The translations under genes and the position numbers were made by a program. Below, one piece after another: positions 24,084 to 31,150 of a stretch of DNA of 36,706 nt (positions are counted from its first letter, which is position 1; each line of letters begins with the position of its first letter). This DNA comes from Solirubrobacterales bacterium (lineage in GTDB: Bacteria; Actinomycetota; Thermoleophilia; Solirubrobacterales; Solirubrobacteraceae). The notes beneath the pieces are model-generated. The model did not search any database. It worked only from the letters and a program-made list of their open reading frames with translations, and had not been told where the DNA came from. The DNA lies in assembly GCA_003138355.1 (NCBI GenBank), contig PLFX01000047.1, forward strand, positions 1 to 36,706, in the 5' to 3' direction.

Positions 24084-25141
24084 CGTCGCGCCTTCGAACG
24101 CGCAACCACTCGGTCGAACTGGACGTTCAGCGCCATGGCGAAGATGATCACGGCGCCAACGTAGATGTAGAAGTCGTTGGTGCTGATTCCGGCCACGGTC
24201 AGCCCGTCCTCGAGGAGGCCGAGCAGGAGCGCGCCGATGAAGGCGCCATACACCGTGCCGCGGCCGCCGGTGAGTGCGGTGCCGCCGATCACGCAGGCGC
24301 CGACTGCGTAGAGGATGTAGTCGATGCCGGTCTGCCCCGGATCGAGCGTCCCGTACTTGACCGCGTCCACGATACCCACGAGGCCGGCGACGGTGGAGGC
24401 GAGCACGAAGGCCCAGATCTTGACGCGCCGGATCGGCACGCCCGCCTCGGCAGCACCGACGATGTGGCCACCCGTTGCGATGATGCGAACGCCGAAGCGC
24501 GTCCGCGTGAGCAGCAGGCCGAGGATGATCGTGATCACCAGCACCCAGATGATCTCGGCCCAGTTCGAATTGCCCATGACGCTGCTGGCAAAGCCCGACT
24601 GCCCGCTCAGCGGGATTGGGCTAGCCGAGGCATCGTTCGAGCCGACGAGCACTACGCCGAAGAGGATGAAGTTCGTCGCCAGCGTGGTGACGAAGGACGG
24701 TACGTTCAGGAACACGGTGATCATCCCGTTGATTGCTCCGACCGAGGCGGCAACGACGAGCGCCAGCAGGATCGCCGGCACCACCGGAACGCCCCCAGTG
24801 TGCAGCCAGTACTCGACCCACGGCGTGAGCAGGAAGACCTGACCGGCGGATAGGTCGATCTCGGCGAGCACCAGCAGGAGTACCTGTGAGACGGCGATCG
24901 CGCCGATCGGCCCGGCGTAGCCCGCCGCCGCCGCAATGCTGAGCGTGCTGGTGAACGATGACCCGGAGTCGATCGCGAAGACCACGAACACCCCGATCAA
25001 AAGAACGAGCGGGGTGAGCTCGCGCTGGTAGAGGAAGGCGCGCGCGATCCGAGCCGCCAGCGACGGCCCGCCTACGCGGTCCTGCCCCGGCGGCGGAATG
25101 GCCGCCGGGGCAGGAGCAGGCGTTGGAGCGGCTGATTGCAC
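24080..25141 (-). CDS. Sugar ABC transporter permease (CUT2 type)
   Basis: A 353-residue membrane protein with about ten helices, matching the BPD_transp_2 permeases RbsC and FrcC. The EAA-like cytoplasmic loop region TGGHIVGAAEAGVPIRRVKIW and the conserved AVGACVIGGTALTGGRGTVYGAFIGALLLG near residue 280 are diagnostic. The start is a GTG 13 bases after the stop of the binding-protein gene, with no visible Shine-Dalgarno. Codons 9-21, encoding an Ala/Pro-rich cytoplasmic tail, contain a perfect 15-base inverted repeat that should limit expression relative to the binding protein. Confidence 0.92.
   Translation of the reverse strand: MQSAAPTPAPAPAAIPPPGQDRVGGPSLAARIARAFLYQRELTPLVLLIGVFVVFAIDSGSSFTSTLSIAAAAGYAGPIGAIAVSQVLLLVLAEIDLSAGQVFLLTPWVEYWLHTGGVPVVPAILLALVVAASVGAINGMITVFLNVPSFVTTLATNFILFGVVLVGSNDASASPIPLSGQSGFASSVMGNSNWAEIIWVLVITIILGLLLTRTRFGVRIIATGGHIVGAAEAGVPIRRVKIWAFVLASTVAGLVGIVDAVKYGTLDPGQTGIDYILYAVGACVIGGTALTGGRGTVYGAFIGALLLGLLEDGLTVAGISTNDFYIYVGAVIIFAMALNVQFDRVVARSKARR
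25080..25115. repeat. Perfect 15-bp inverted repeat at the binding-protein/permease junction
   Basis: TCCTGCCCCGGCGGC (25080-25094) and its exact reverse complement (25101-25115) flank the 6-base loop GGAATG. The hairpin is very stable in RNA and lies just inside the permease gene, 39 bases after the binding-protein stop. It has no T-tract. A role as partial terminator or as a 3' RNA stabiliser of the upstream message is likely. Confidence 0.75.
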
Positions 25142-25154
25142 GCTCGGGGAACTG

Positions 25155-26273
25155 CTATGCGATCGACGAAGGCGTCGTCAGCACCTTCTGCGCCGCGCTC
25201 GTGCCCTCGAAGCGGTTCGCCTTTAGGTACGGCGCGACGTTCTTCTTCGTGACGATGCCGACGCCGGTGTCGGTGTCGGTCGGCACCATCAGGCCGCCCG
25301 AGATGTTCCAGAGGAACAGCTGCATGATCGTGTCGAAGCCCTGCAGGTAGGCCTGCTGGTCCACCGTGGCGTCGACGGTGCCGGCGTTGATCGCCTGGCA
25401 TACCGGCAGTCCAACGTCCCAGACCGAGGCGCCGACCTTGCCCTTCAGGTTCTGCTTGGTGATGAACTGGGCGACCGCGTCGCTGTCGCCGCTGTCAACG
25501 GACATCATGAACTTGACGGTCTTGTGCCCTGCGTACCACGCGGCGATCTTGTTGTACTCCGGAGCGCCCACGGTCGCCGAGGTGCCGACCTCGACGAAGT
25601 CGATACCGGCCTTGGCGAACACCGGCTTCGCGCCGTCAAGGCGCGGCTGGATGTTCCCCGTGCCCGGAGTGGCGATGATCCCGGCGACGAGGTCGCCCTT
25701 GCCGATGCCCAGCGCGAGGATGCCCTCTGCGACCGCAGCACCCGCCGTGAGGTTGTTCTGCCCCACGTAGGCCATGCGGCCGTTCTTGACGCCCGCGGAC
25801 ACGTCAGCGTTGTAAGCAATCACGGGAATACCGTGACTCAGCGCGCTGGCAGTCGGCCCGTTGAAGGCGGTGTTGTCGATCAGCGGGCAACCGATCCCGT
25901 TTGCGCCCGAAGCGATACCGGCGTTGAACGCCGAGACCATCGCGCTGACGACCGAGTTGGTCGAACCCACCCACTGGAACGAGGTACCGGTCAGGGCGCA
26001 CGCGTCCTGACAGCCGTAGATCGTTGCCGTGAAGAACGGGTTCGTCGTCACATGGTTGTCCATCACGAACTTGTACTTCGGATGGCTGGCAAACGCCGCG
26101 ACGTTGTCGTTGCGCCTGTAGGTCGCTGCGCTCGCCCCTTGCTCGGTCAGAATGTCGACGAGGCCGGCATAGGCGGGTATCGCTGCAGCCGTGATCCCCG
26201 CATTGCGCAGGAAACGGCGACGCGAGAACTCACGTTGTACCTCGCTGTATTCATCAGGTTTATCTGATGCCAC
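25155..26273 (-). CDS. Tat-exported sugar-binding protein of ABC importer
   Basis: A 372-residue periplasmic-binding-protein-4 (ribose/fructose-type) ligand binder. The N-terminus carries a twin-arginine signal, SRRRFLRN at residues 17-24, followed by an Ala-rich hydrophobic stretch and a cleavage region near ASAAT. There is no lipobox Cys, so unlike most monoderm binding proteins it is not obviously membrane-anchored. Cys88 and Cys92 in GCQDACAL may form a disulfide, which would fit export after folding. First gene of the importer operon: AAGGAGG at 26278-26284 lies 4 bases before GTG 26273. Hexuronate or a uronate-containing oligosaccharide is the likely ligand from context. Confidence 0.88.
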   Translation of the reverse strand: MASDKPDEYSEVQREFSRRRFLRNAGITAAAIPAYAGLVDILTEQGASAATYRRNDNVAAFASHPKYKFVMDNHVTTNPFFTATIYGCQDACALTGTSFQWVGSTNSVVSAMVSAFNAGIASGANGIGCPLIDNTAFNGPTASALSHGIPVIAYNADVSAGVKNGRMAYVGQNNLTAGAAVAEGILALGIGKGDLVAGIIATPGTGNIQPRLDGAKPVFAKAGIDFVEVGTSATVGAPEYNKIAAWYAGHKTVKFMMSVDSGDSDAVAQFITKQNLKGKVGASVWDVGLPVCQAINAGTVDATVDQQAYLQGFDTIMQLFLWNISGGLMVPTDTDTGVGIVTKKNVAPYLKANRFEGTSAAQKVLTTPSSIA

Positions 26274-26667
26274 CTCTCCTCCTTCCCTTCTCCTCGAACT
26301 TCTCTGGGCCGGGCCAGTACGCTGGCGCCGTAACGCCCTATCTCGGTCGGGCTCCCATCACATCAGTTGTTCAAGGGTGTCTATGACAGATATGGCCGTC
26401 ACGCTCCCGCGTGCCGTCAGCGAGGGCTATAACCTCCGCGCGCGGAACACTAGCTGATTGGGGGGCAACGCGGTGCCATCCGCCGAGCGCTCGCGCGCCG
26501 CCGCCGGACGGACATGCGACGCCGTCGAGCTGCCGTTCTGGCGGCGAGCGTCACACTCATTCAGGCCCTGGTCTTGCCCGTGCCGGGCGGCTCGACCGGA
26601 GTGCTTCGTTACAGGTTCGTTACCCGTATGTAGGTCGGCACGGCACGCAATCTCCTCGGCCCCAGCG
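26274..26667. other. 394-bp intergenic region upstream of the importer operon
   Basis: Apart from the strong ribosome-binding site at 26278-26284, no gene is visible. It should hold the importer promoter, but no convincing -35/-10 pair and no copy of the 20590 palindrome could be found by eye. A direct repeat TTCGTTAC (26605-26612 and 26616-26623, one helical turn apart) may be a regulator site. The part near 26668 is the 3' end region of the fusion gene. Confidence 0.5.
26605..26623. repeat. Direct repeat TTCGTTAC, 11-bp period
   Basis: Two identical 8-base copies separated by AGG, 11 bases from start to start, so both would face the same side of the helix. It lies in AT-richer sequence downstream of the fusion gene and upstream of the importer. 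Regulatory role is inferred only. Confidence 0.35.
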
Positions 26668-28353
26668 CTACCAGCTCAGCAGCATCAGGCCGATCGTCAC
26701 GCCGGGGCCGACCGTGACGACGAGCGCCCGCTCGCCGGCGGCGGGCTGAGCGCTCGCGGTCATCTCGTCGAGGACGTAGAAGATCGAGGGGGTGCCGATG
26801 TTGCCGCGCTCGGCAAGTACCTTGCGCGCGGAGGCGACTTGACGGTCGGGCAGCTCGAGCGCCTCCTGCACGCAGTCGACGATGCGCCGGCCGCCGGGGT
26901 GAATCGCCCAGTGGTCGATCGCGAAGCGCGTCAGCCCCAATGGACGGAGGAAGCCCTCGATCAGGTCCCCGAGACCGGACGTGGCGATGTCGGGTAGCTC
27001 GCGCGCGAGGTGCAGGTAGTTCTCGTCGTCGGCGAGCGCCATGTGGACTACATCGAGCGTCCCCGGGATCTGGAAGACCGAGGACGCGACGATCCTTGGT
27101 CCGTCGGATCCATCGGCCGCGTCGATCACGGCGGCGGCGCAGCCGTCGCCGAAGATCGCCGAGCCGATCACCTTGGCACGCGGGTCGTCCTCGCCCGCCG
27201 CCGTCAGCATGCCGCTCATGCTCTCGACCGCAACGACGAGACCCTTGCGCGCGGGGTTCGCTTCGATCGCCTGGCTGATCAGGCGAAACAGCGGCACGGC
27301 GCTCGCGCAGCCGACGCCGGTGACGTGGTACTTGTCGGTCGTCGGCGCGAGCTCGTAGTGCTCGATCAGTCGGTGGGCAAGCGTCGGTGCGCCGACGGTG
27401 TAGATGCTCGAGGTGATCAAGGTGTCGATCTCGTGCAGGTCGATTGCGAGGCCGTCGATCGTCGCCACCGCCTGCTCGAAGAGGTCTTGCTCCGCGGCGT
27501 GAGTGCGGCCCTGCAGCGTCGACGCGCCACCTTGCTCGAGCATCGCCAGCGCGCGACGCTCCACGCCGCAGCGCTCGAAGATCCCTTCGGCGAAGGGGTC
27601 GCCCGCCATCCCGAGCGCGACGAGGACCTCGCGCTGGCTGAACGTGCGCGCCGCCGGCGCCACTCGAAGCGCGGCGATTCGCGGCGCGCGCGAGTAACGT
27701 CGCGTCGGCCGGCGCGACGCTCCGGGACGGCGCGCGAAGCGCGCGCGGAATGAGCGGCGGTCATTCAGGTGGGGGAACGCGAGGTCGGGCTCGGCGACTC
27801 CGAGGAACTCGCACAGTGGGCTCCAGCCCTGCTCGATCTCGTAGACAAGTAGCCGCTCGCCGGGGACGCTCGCCATCACCTCACTGTTGTGGCGCTCGAA
27901 ACGCGCGAGCGCGCTCTCGCGCTCGGCGAGGCTGCCGTCGAGCAGCCCCTTCCAGACCGGTCCGTCGAGCAGCATCAGCCCGTCGACGATCGCGCTTTCG
28001 GCGGCCTCGAGCTGATCGCCTCCGGCGAGTGCGAGCTCGCGCGCGGCGCGGATGCAGCTCGCGTAGCTCGCGTACCACTCCTCGGGATCGCGCACGCTGA
28101 GCAGGACGAGCGACTCGGGCCACGCCTCGATCAGCTCGCGGTAATGGTGGGCGCCGACCCAGCCGAGGGCGCCTTGGCGGTCGCCGAGCGCCTCGCGCCA
28201 AGCATCCGGTCCGTCCTCGCCGCGCGCGCTCGCCGCGGCCGCATCGGCGGGTGCAATCAGAGGGTGCAGGCAGCGCTCGAAGCCGAGCGTCTCGAGCGCA
28301 GCCGTCAATGACAGCGTGCCAGTCCGCGTGTAGCCGGCGCCGACGACCTTCAC
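26668..28353 (-). CDS. Fusion of sulfotransferase and type III polyketide synthase
   Basis: One 561-residue frame encodes two domains. Residues 1-205 are a sulfotransferase of the Sulfotransfer_4-like P-loop type: GAGYTRTGTLSLTAALETLG (the 5'-phosphosulfate loop), LLSVRDPEEWYASY (3'-phosphate site) and ERLLVYEIEQGWSPLCEFLGV. After an Arg-rich linker (206-223) comes a chalcone/stilbene-synthase-type ketosynthase: nucleophile Cys349 in GVGCASA, AIFGDGCAAAVI, His485 in IHPGGRR, Asn518 in RGNIGTPS and the closing VGPGVTIGL. The triad is complete. Such enzymes condense acyl-CoA with malonyl-CoA to pyrones or resorcinols; the other domain would sulfate a hydroxyl with PAPS. No frameshift is seen between domains. 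A paralogous sulfotransferase lies divergently 92 bases away. Product unknown. Confidence 0.85.
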   Translation of the reverse strand: MKVVGAGYTRTGTLSLTAALETLGFERCLHPLIAPADAAAASARGEDGPDAWREALGDRQGALGWVGAHHYRELIEAWPESLVLLSVRDPEEWYASYASCIRAARELALAGGDQLEAAESAIVDGLMLLDGPVWKGLLDGSLAERESALARFERHNSEVMASVPGERLLVYEIEQGWSPLCEFLGVAEPDLAFPHLNDRRSFRARFARRPGASRRPTRRYSRAPRIAALRVAPAARTFSQREVLVALGMAGDPFAEGIFERCGVERRALAMLEQGGASTLQGRTHAAEQDLFEQAVATIDGLAIDLHEIDTLITSSIYTVGAPTLAHRLIEHYELAPTTDKYHVTGVGCASAVPLFRLISQAIEANPARKGLVVAVESMSGMLTAAGEDDPRAKVIGSAIFGDGCAAAVIDAADGSDGPRIVASSVFQIPGTLDVVHMALADDENYLHLARELPDIATSGLGDLIEGFLRPLGLTRFAIDHWAIHPGGRRIVDCVQEALELPDRQVASARKVLAERGNIGTPSIFYVLDEMTASAQPAAGERALVVTVGPGVTIGLMLLSW

Positions 28354-28445
28354 TTACAAGAGTGTACGGGGCGCCTGGCCGGCAAAGTGCGTTCACAGCT
28401 CAGTAACAATTGGCACCGTGCCCCCGCGCTGCTAGAACCCTGGCC

Positions 28446-29153
28446 ATGGCGGCGAGCGATATTCGCGTGATCGGAGCGGGCCTACCGCGCACGGGCACGC
28501 TGACGCAGAAGGTTGCGCTCGAGCTCCTCGGGCTCGGACCCTGTTACCACTGGGTCGATGTGATCGCGGATCTGCGCCGCGTCGAGCAGTGGCACCGAGC
28601 ACTCGACGGCAACGGGCCTTGGGATGAGATCTTCGACGGCTTCGAGGGCACGGTCGACTGGCCGGGTGGCTTCTTCACGCTCGAGCTCGCCTCGATCTAT
28701 CCCGACGCGAAGGTCGTGCTGAGCACGCGCGACCCGCAGCGCTGGGCTGAGAGCTTCCGCGAGACGATCTGGGACCTGTGCTTCGGTGACGTGCTGATCC
28801 GCTACCTCTCGCGCGCGCGAGAGAAAGTGGACCCCCAGTGGCAGCGCTACCTCGAGCTGATCGACAGGATGTTCTGGATCGAGAACGGCACGTTTGCCGC
28901 CGGCCACGAGACCGATGAGCAGCTGATCGCCGGCATGCGCGCACATGAGCAAGCGGTCCGCGAGGCAGTGCCGGCAGAGCGCCTGCTCGTATGGGAGGTG
29001 ACGGAGGGCTGGGGGCCGCTCTGCGAGTTCCTCGACGTGCCGGTTCCTGACCAGCCACTCCCGCACGCCAACGACCGCGAGACCTTCCACGACCGTGTCA
29101 CGGCGGGCGCGATCAACACGCTGGCGCGCTGGTACGAGAGCCGCACCCCGTAG
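28446..29153 (+). CDS. Stand-alone sulfotransferase, paralogue of the fusion's N-terminal domain
   Basis: A 235-residue P-loop sulfotransferase with GAGLPRTGTLTQKVALELLG at residues 10-29, VVLSTRDPQRWAESF about residue 90, and ERLLVWEVTEGWGPLCEFLDVPVPD near the end, followed by PHANDRETFHDR. The last two blocks are almost the same as in the fusion protein, so the two genes probably arose by duplication. It should be soluble and use PAPS, but the acceptor is unknown. ATG 28446 is preferred over a TTG at 28410 because the family begins just after it. Divergent from the fusion gene; the 92-base gap likely carries both promoters. Confidence 0.85.
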   Translation: MAASDIRVIGAGLPRTGTLTQKVALELLGLGPCYHWVDVIADLRRVEQWHRALDGNGPWDEIFDGFEGTVDWPGGFFTLELASIYPDAKVVLSTRDPQRWAESFRETIWDLCFGDVLIRYLSRAREKVDPQWQRYLELIDRMFWIENGTFAAGHETDEQLIAGMRAHEQAVREAVPAERLLVWEVTEGWGPLCEFLDVPVPDQPLPHANDRETFHDRVTAGAINTLARWYESRTP

Positions 29154-29230
29154 CGGCGTCCTGAGATCGCCGTTCAGGGCTGCGGCTTTTCCCCGATAAG
29201 CGCCGCCCCTGCAGCGACCACGCTTGCCGG

Positions 29231-30373
29231 GTGGATTTCGACAAGCGGCCGATTCTCGTCTTCTGGGAGACGACGCGGGCCTGCGGGCTCGCCTGCCGTC
29301 ACTGCCGCGCGTGCGCCGTGACGGAGGCGCCTCCCGGCGAGCTCACGGCAGATGAAGGCCAGCGCCTGCTCGAGCAACTGACCGGCTTTGGGATGCCGCG
29401 GCCCGTGCTCGTCGCCACCGGAGGGGACGTGCTGATGCGTGCCGACCTCGACTCCCTGGCCACGCGCGCGGCGCAGCTGCGCCTTCCGCTCGCGATCGCG
29501 CCGAGCGTCACGCCCTTGCTCACCGCGGAGCGAGTCGAGCAGCTCCACCGACTTGGCGTGCGCGTCGCGTCGATCAGCCTCGACGGCGCCTGCGCCGTCG
29601 TCCACGACGGCATCCGCGGCGTGACCGGCCACTTCGAGCACACGCTTGCCGCGATCGCGCTGCTGCGCAAGGCGGGGATCACCGTGCAGGTGAACACGGT
29701 TGTCACGAGTCAGACCCTCGACGAGCTCCCGACGATCCTGCGTCTAGCGCGCGAGGCGGGCGCGAAGATCTGGGAGCTCTTCTTCCTCGTCCGCACCGGG
29801 CGCGGCAGCGACCTCGCCGAGCTCGACGCAGGAGTCTGCGAGCAGGTCTGCCATTTCCTCGTCGACGCCTCCCGCTACGGCCTGATCGTCCGCACAGTCG
29901 AAGCTCCGTTCTTCCGCCGTGTGGTCGCGGAGCGCGAAGCCGGGAGCGCGCCTTCCGGCCCGATCTACGCGGCCCTCAGTGCAAAGCTGCTCGAAGAGCT
30001 CGGCCCGCCGTCGGGGGCCCCGCGCGCGCAAACGAAGGGGACGCGCGACGGTCGCGGCGTGATCTTCGTCGGCCACGATGGCTCGATCACCCCGTCCGGG
30101 TTCCTGCCGCTCGAACTCGGCAACGTGCGCGAGGACGACATCGTCTCGGTCTATCGCGACCATCCGCTGCTGCGCAAGATCCGTGCCGCCGAGTTCGAGG
30201 GACGCTGTGGCGCATGTTCCTGGCGCGATCTCTGCGGCGGCTCGCGCGCGCGGGCGTTCGCCGCTCACGGTGACCCGCTCGCTGAGGATCCGTGCTGCGC
30301 CTACCGCCCGCCGCGCGCACCGCGCGGTCGGGTGATTCGGGGCCGCGAGCCGGCCGGCGAGCATGCCGCTTGA
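29231..30373 (+). CDS. Radical SAM/SPASM domain protein (TIGR04053-like)
   Basis: A 380-residue radical SAM enzyme. The 4Fe-4S-binding CGLACRHC gives Cys18, Cys22 and Cys25 in FWETTRACGLACRHCRAC, the SAM-contact motif reads ATGGD rather than the usual GGE, and a C-terminal SPASM region (Cys326, Cys329, Cys335, and Cys355/356 in CGACSWRDLCGGSRARAFA...EDPCCAY) holds further clusters. The SPASM end resembles the TIGR04053 family and the heme-modifying AhbC/AhbD/NirJ group. Its substrate is not visible: peptide modification or tetrapyrrole chemistry are the usual roles. It begins with GTG 78 bases after the sulfotransferase, with no strong ribosome-binding site, and may be transcribed with it. 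Confidence 0.85.
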   Translation: MDFDKRPILVFWETTRACGLACRHCRACAVTEAPPGELTADEGQRLLEQLTGFGMPRPVLVATGGDVLMRADLDSLATRAAQLRLPLAIAPSVTPLLTAERVEQLHRLGVRVASISLDGACAVVHDGIRGVTGHFEHTLAAIALLRKAGITVQVNTVVTSQTLDELPTILRLAREAGAKIWELFFLVRTGRGSDLAELDAGVCEQVCHFLVDASRYGLIVRTVEAPFFRRVVAEREAGSAPSGPIYAALSAKLLEELGPPSGAPRAQTKGTRDGRGVIFVGHDGSITPSGFLPLELGNVREDDIVSVYRDHPLLRKIRAAEFEGRCGACSWRDLCGGSRARAFAAHGDPLAEDPCCAYRPPRAPRGRVIRGREPAGEHAA

Positions 30374-30481
30374 CGACGGCTACGCCTGGCGAAGACCGGG
30401 TCGCCCTCACGCCGGTCGACATAATCGCGCAGCGAGATCAAAACCCCAGCGTTTGCGAGACCATAAACCTCAGGTCGAGAC

Positions 30482-31099
30482 TTAGGGATAGAGATATACC
30501 GCTCGCCACCAGAGCTCGGCGAGCACGCGCACCGATTCGTCCGCATCGCCGCCGCCGATCATCACCTCGCGCGCGATCTGGCCCTCGACCATCGCGAGCA
30601 GCGCGCGCGAGGAGGTCCCGGCAGGGATGTCGCTGGGGGCAAGGCCGCGTTGCTGGTCGCGGCGGATGCGCCGCGCGGCGGCGTTGCGCAGCCGCAGGAT
30701 GTAGGGCTCCCATTCAGGTGGCAGGCGGTCCATCTGGCCGGACAGGCGCGCCGCGAGTAGCAGGACCGGGGAGTGCTCGCGGACGACCGCGACCGTCTGC
30801 GCGAGCGCGCGGTGGATATCGCGCCGTGGGTCGCCTTCGCCCTCGAAGTAGGGTTGCGCCGCGCCGTACATGTCGGAGAAGGCGAGCTGGATCAGGCGGT
30901 CGATCAGCGCGCGCTTGTTCGGAAAGTAGAAGTACACCGCGGTGCGCGAGACGAACGCGCGCTTCGCGATCCCGTCGATCGTGATCCGCTCGTAGGGCTC
31001 TTCGCGCAGCGCCTCGCGCGCCGCCGCGATGATCGACTCCTCGGTGGCGTTGCGCGAATGCGCCTGCGCGGCTACTACGTGTAGCGCGCGCGGCGCCAA
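30482..31099 (-). CDS. TetR-family transcriptional regulator
   Basis: A 205-residue regulator with an N-terminal helix-turn-helix, ITIDGIAKRAFVSRTAVYFYFPNKRAL (about 38-65), and an all-helical ligand-binding domain ending in ELWWRAVYLYP. The best start is TTG 31099, although the first 15 residues are not conserved. It lies 51 bases downstream of fabF on the same strand, with a perfect 17-base inverted repeat between them. TetR proteins beside fab genes often sense acyl-CoA or fatty acids; that would fit, but it is inferred from location. Confidence 0.82.
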   Translation of the reverse strand: MAPRALHVVAAQAHSRNATEESIIAAAREALREEPYERITIDGIAKRAFVSRTAVYFYFPNKRALIDRLIQLAFSDMYGAAQPYFEGEGDPRRDIHRALAQTVAVVREHSPVLLLAARLSGQMDRLPPEWEPYILRLRNAAARRIRRDQQRGLAPSDIPAGTSSRALLAMVEGQIAREVMIGGGDADESVRVLAELWWRAVYLYP

Positions 31100-31121
31100 C
31101 CAATACCCCAGGGACAGACGA

Positions 31122-31138
31122 GCCGAGCCATGCTCGGC
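31122..31138. promoter_or_regulatory. Perfect inverted repeat between fabF and tetR
   Basis: GCCGAGC and GCTCGGC (7-base arms, CAT loop) occupy 31122-31138 in the 51-base gap. It could be the operator of the TetR protein or the end-of-operon hairpin of the fab genes; the absence of a T-tract slightly favours an operator. Confidence 0.45.
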
Positions 31139-31150
31139 CTAGCGTAGCCG

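Noticed and set aside
26461..26467. GGGGGCA matching the 3' end of tRNA-Arg as a possible attachment repeat bounding the hexuronate block
   Set aside because: Only 7 bases match; too short to support integration at the tRNA.
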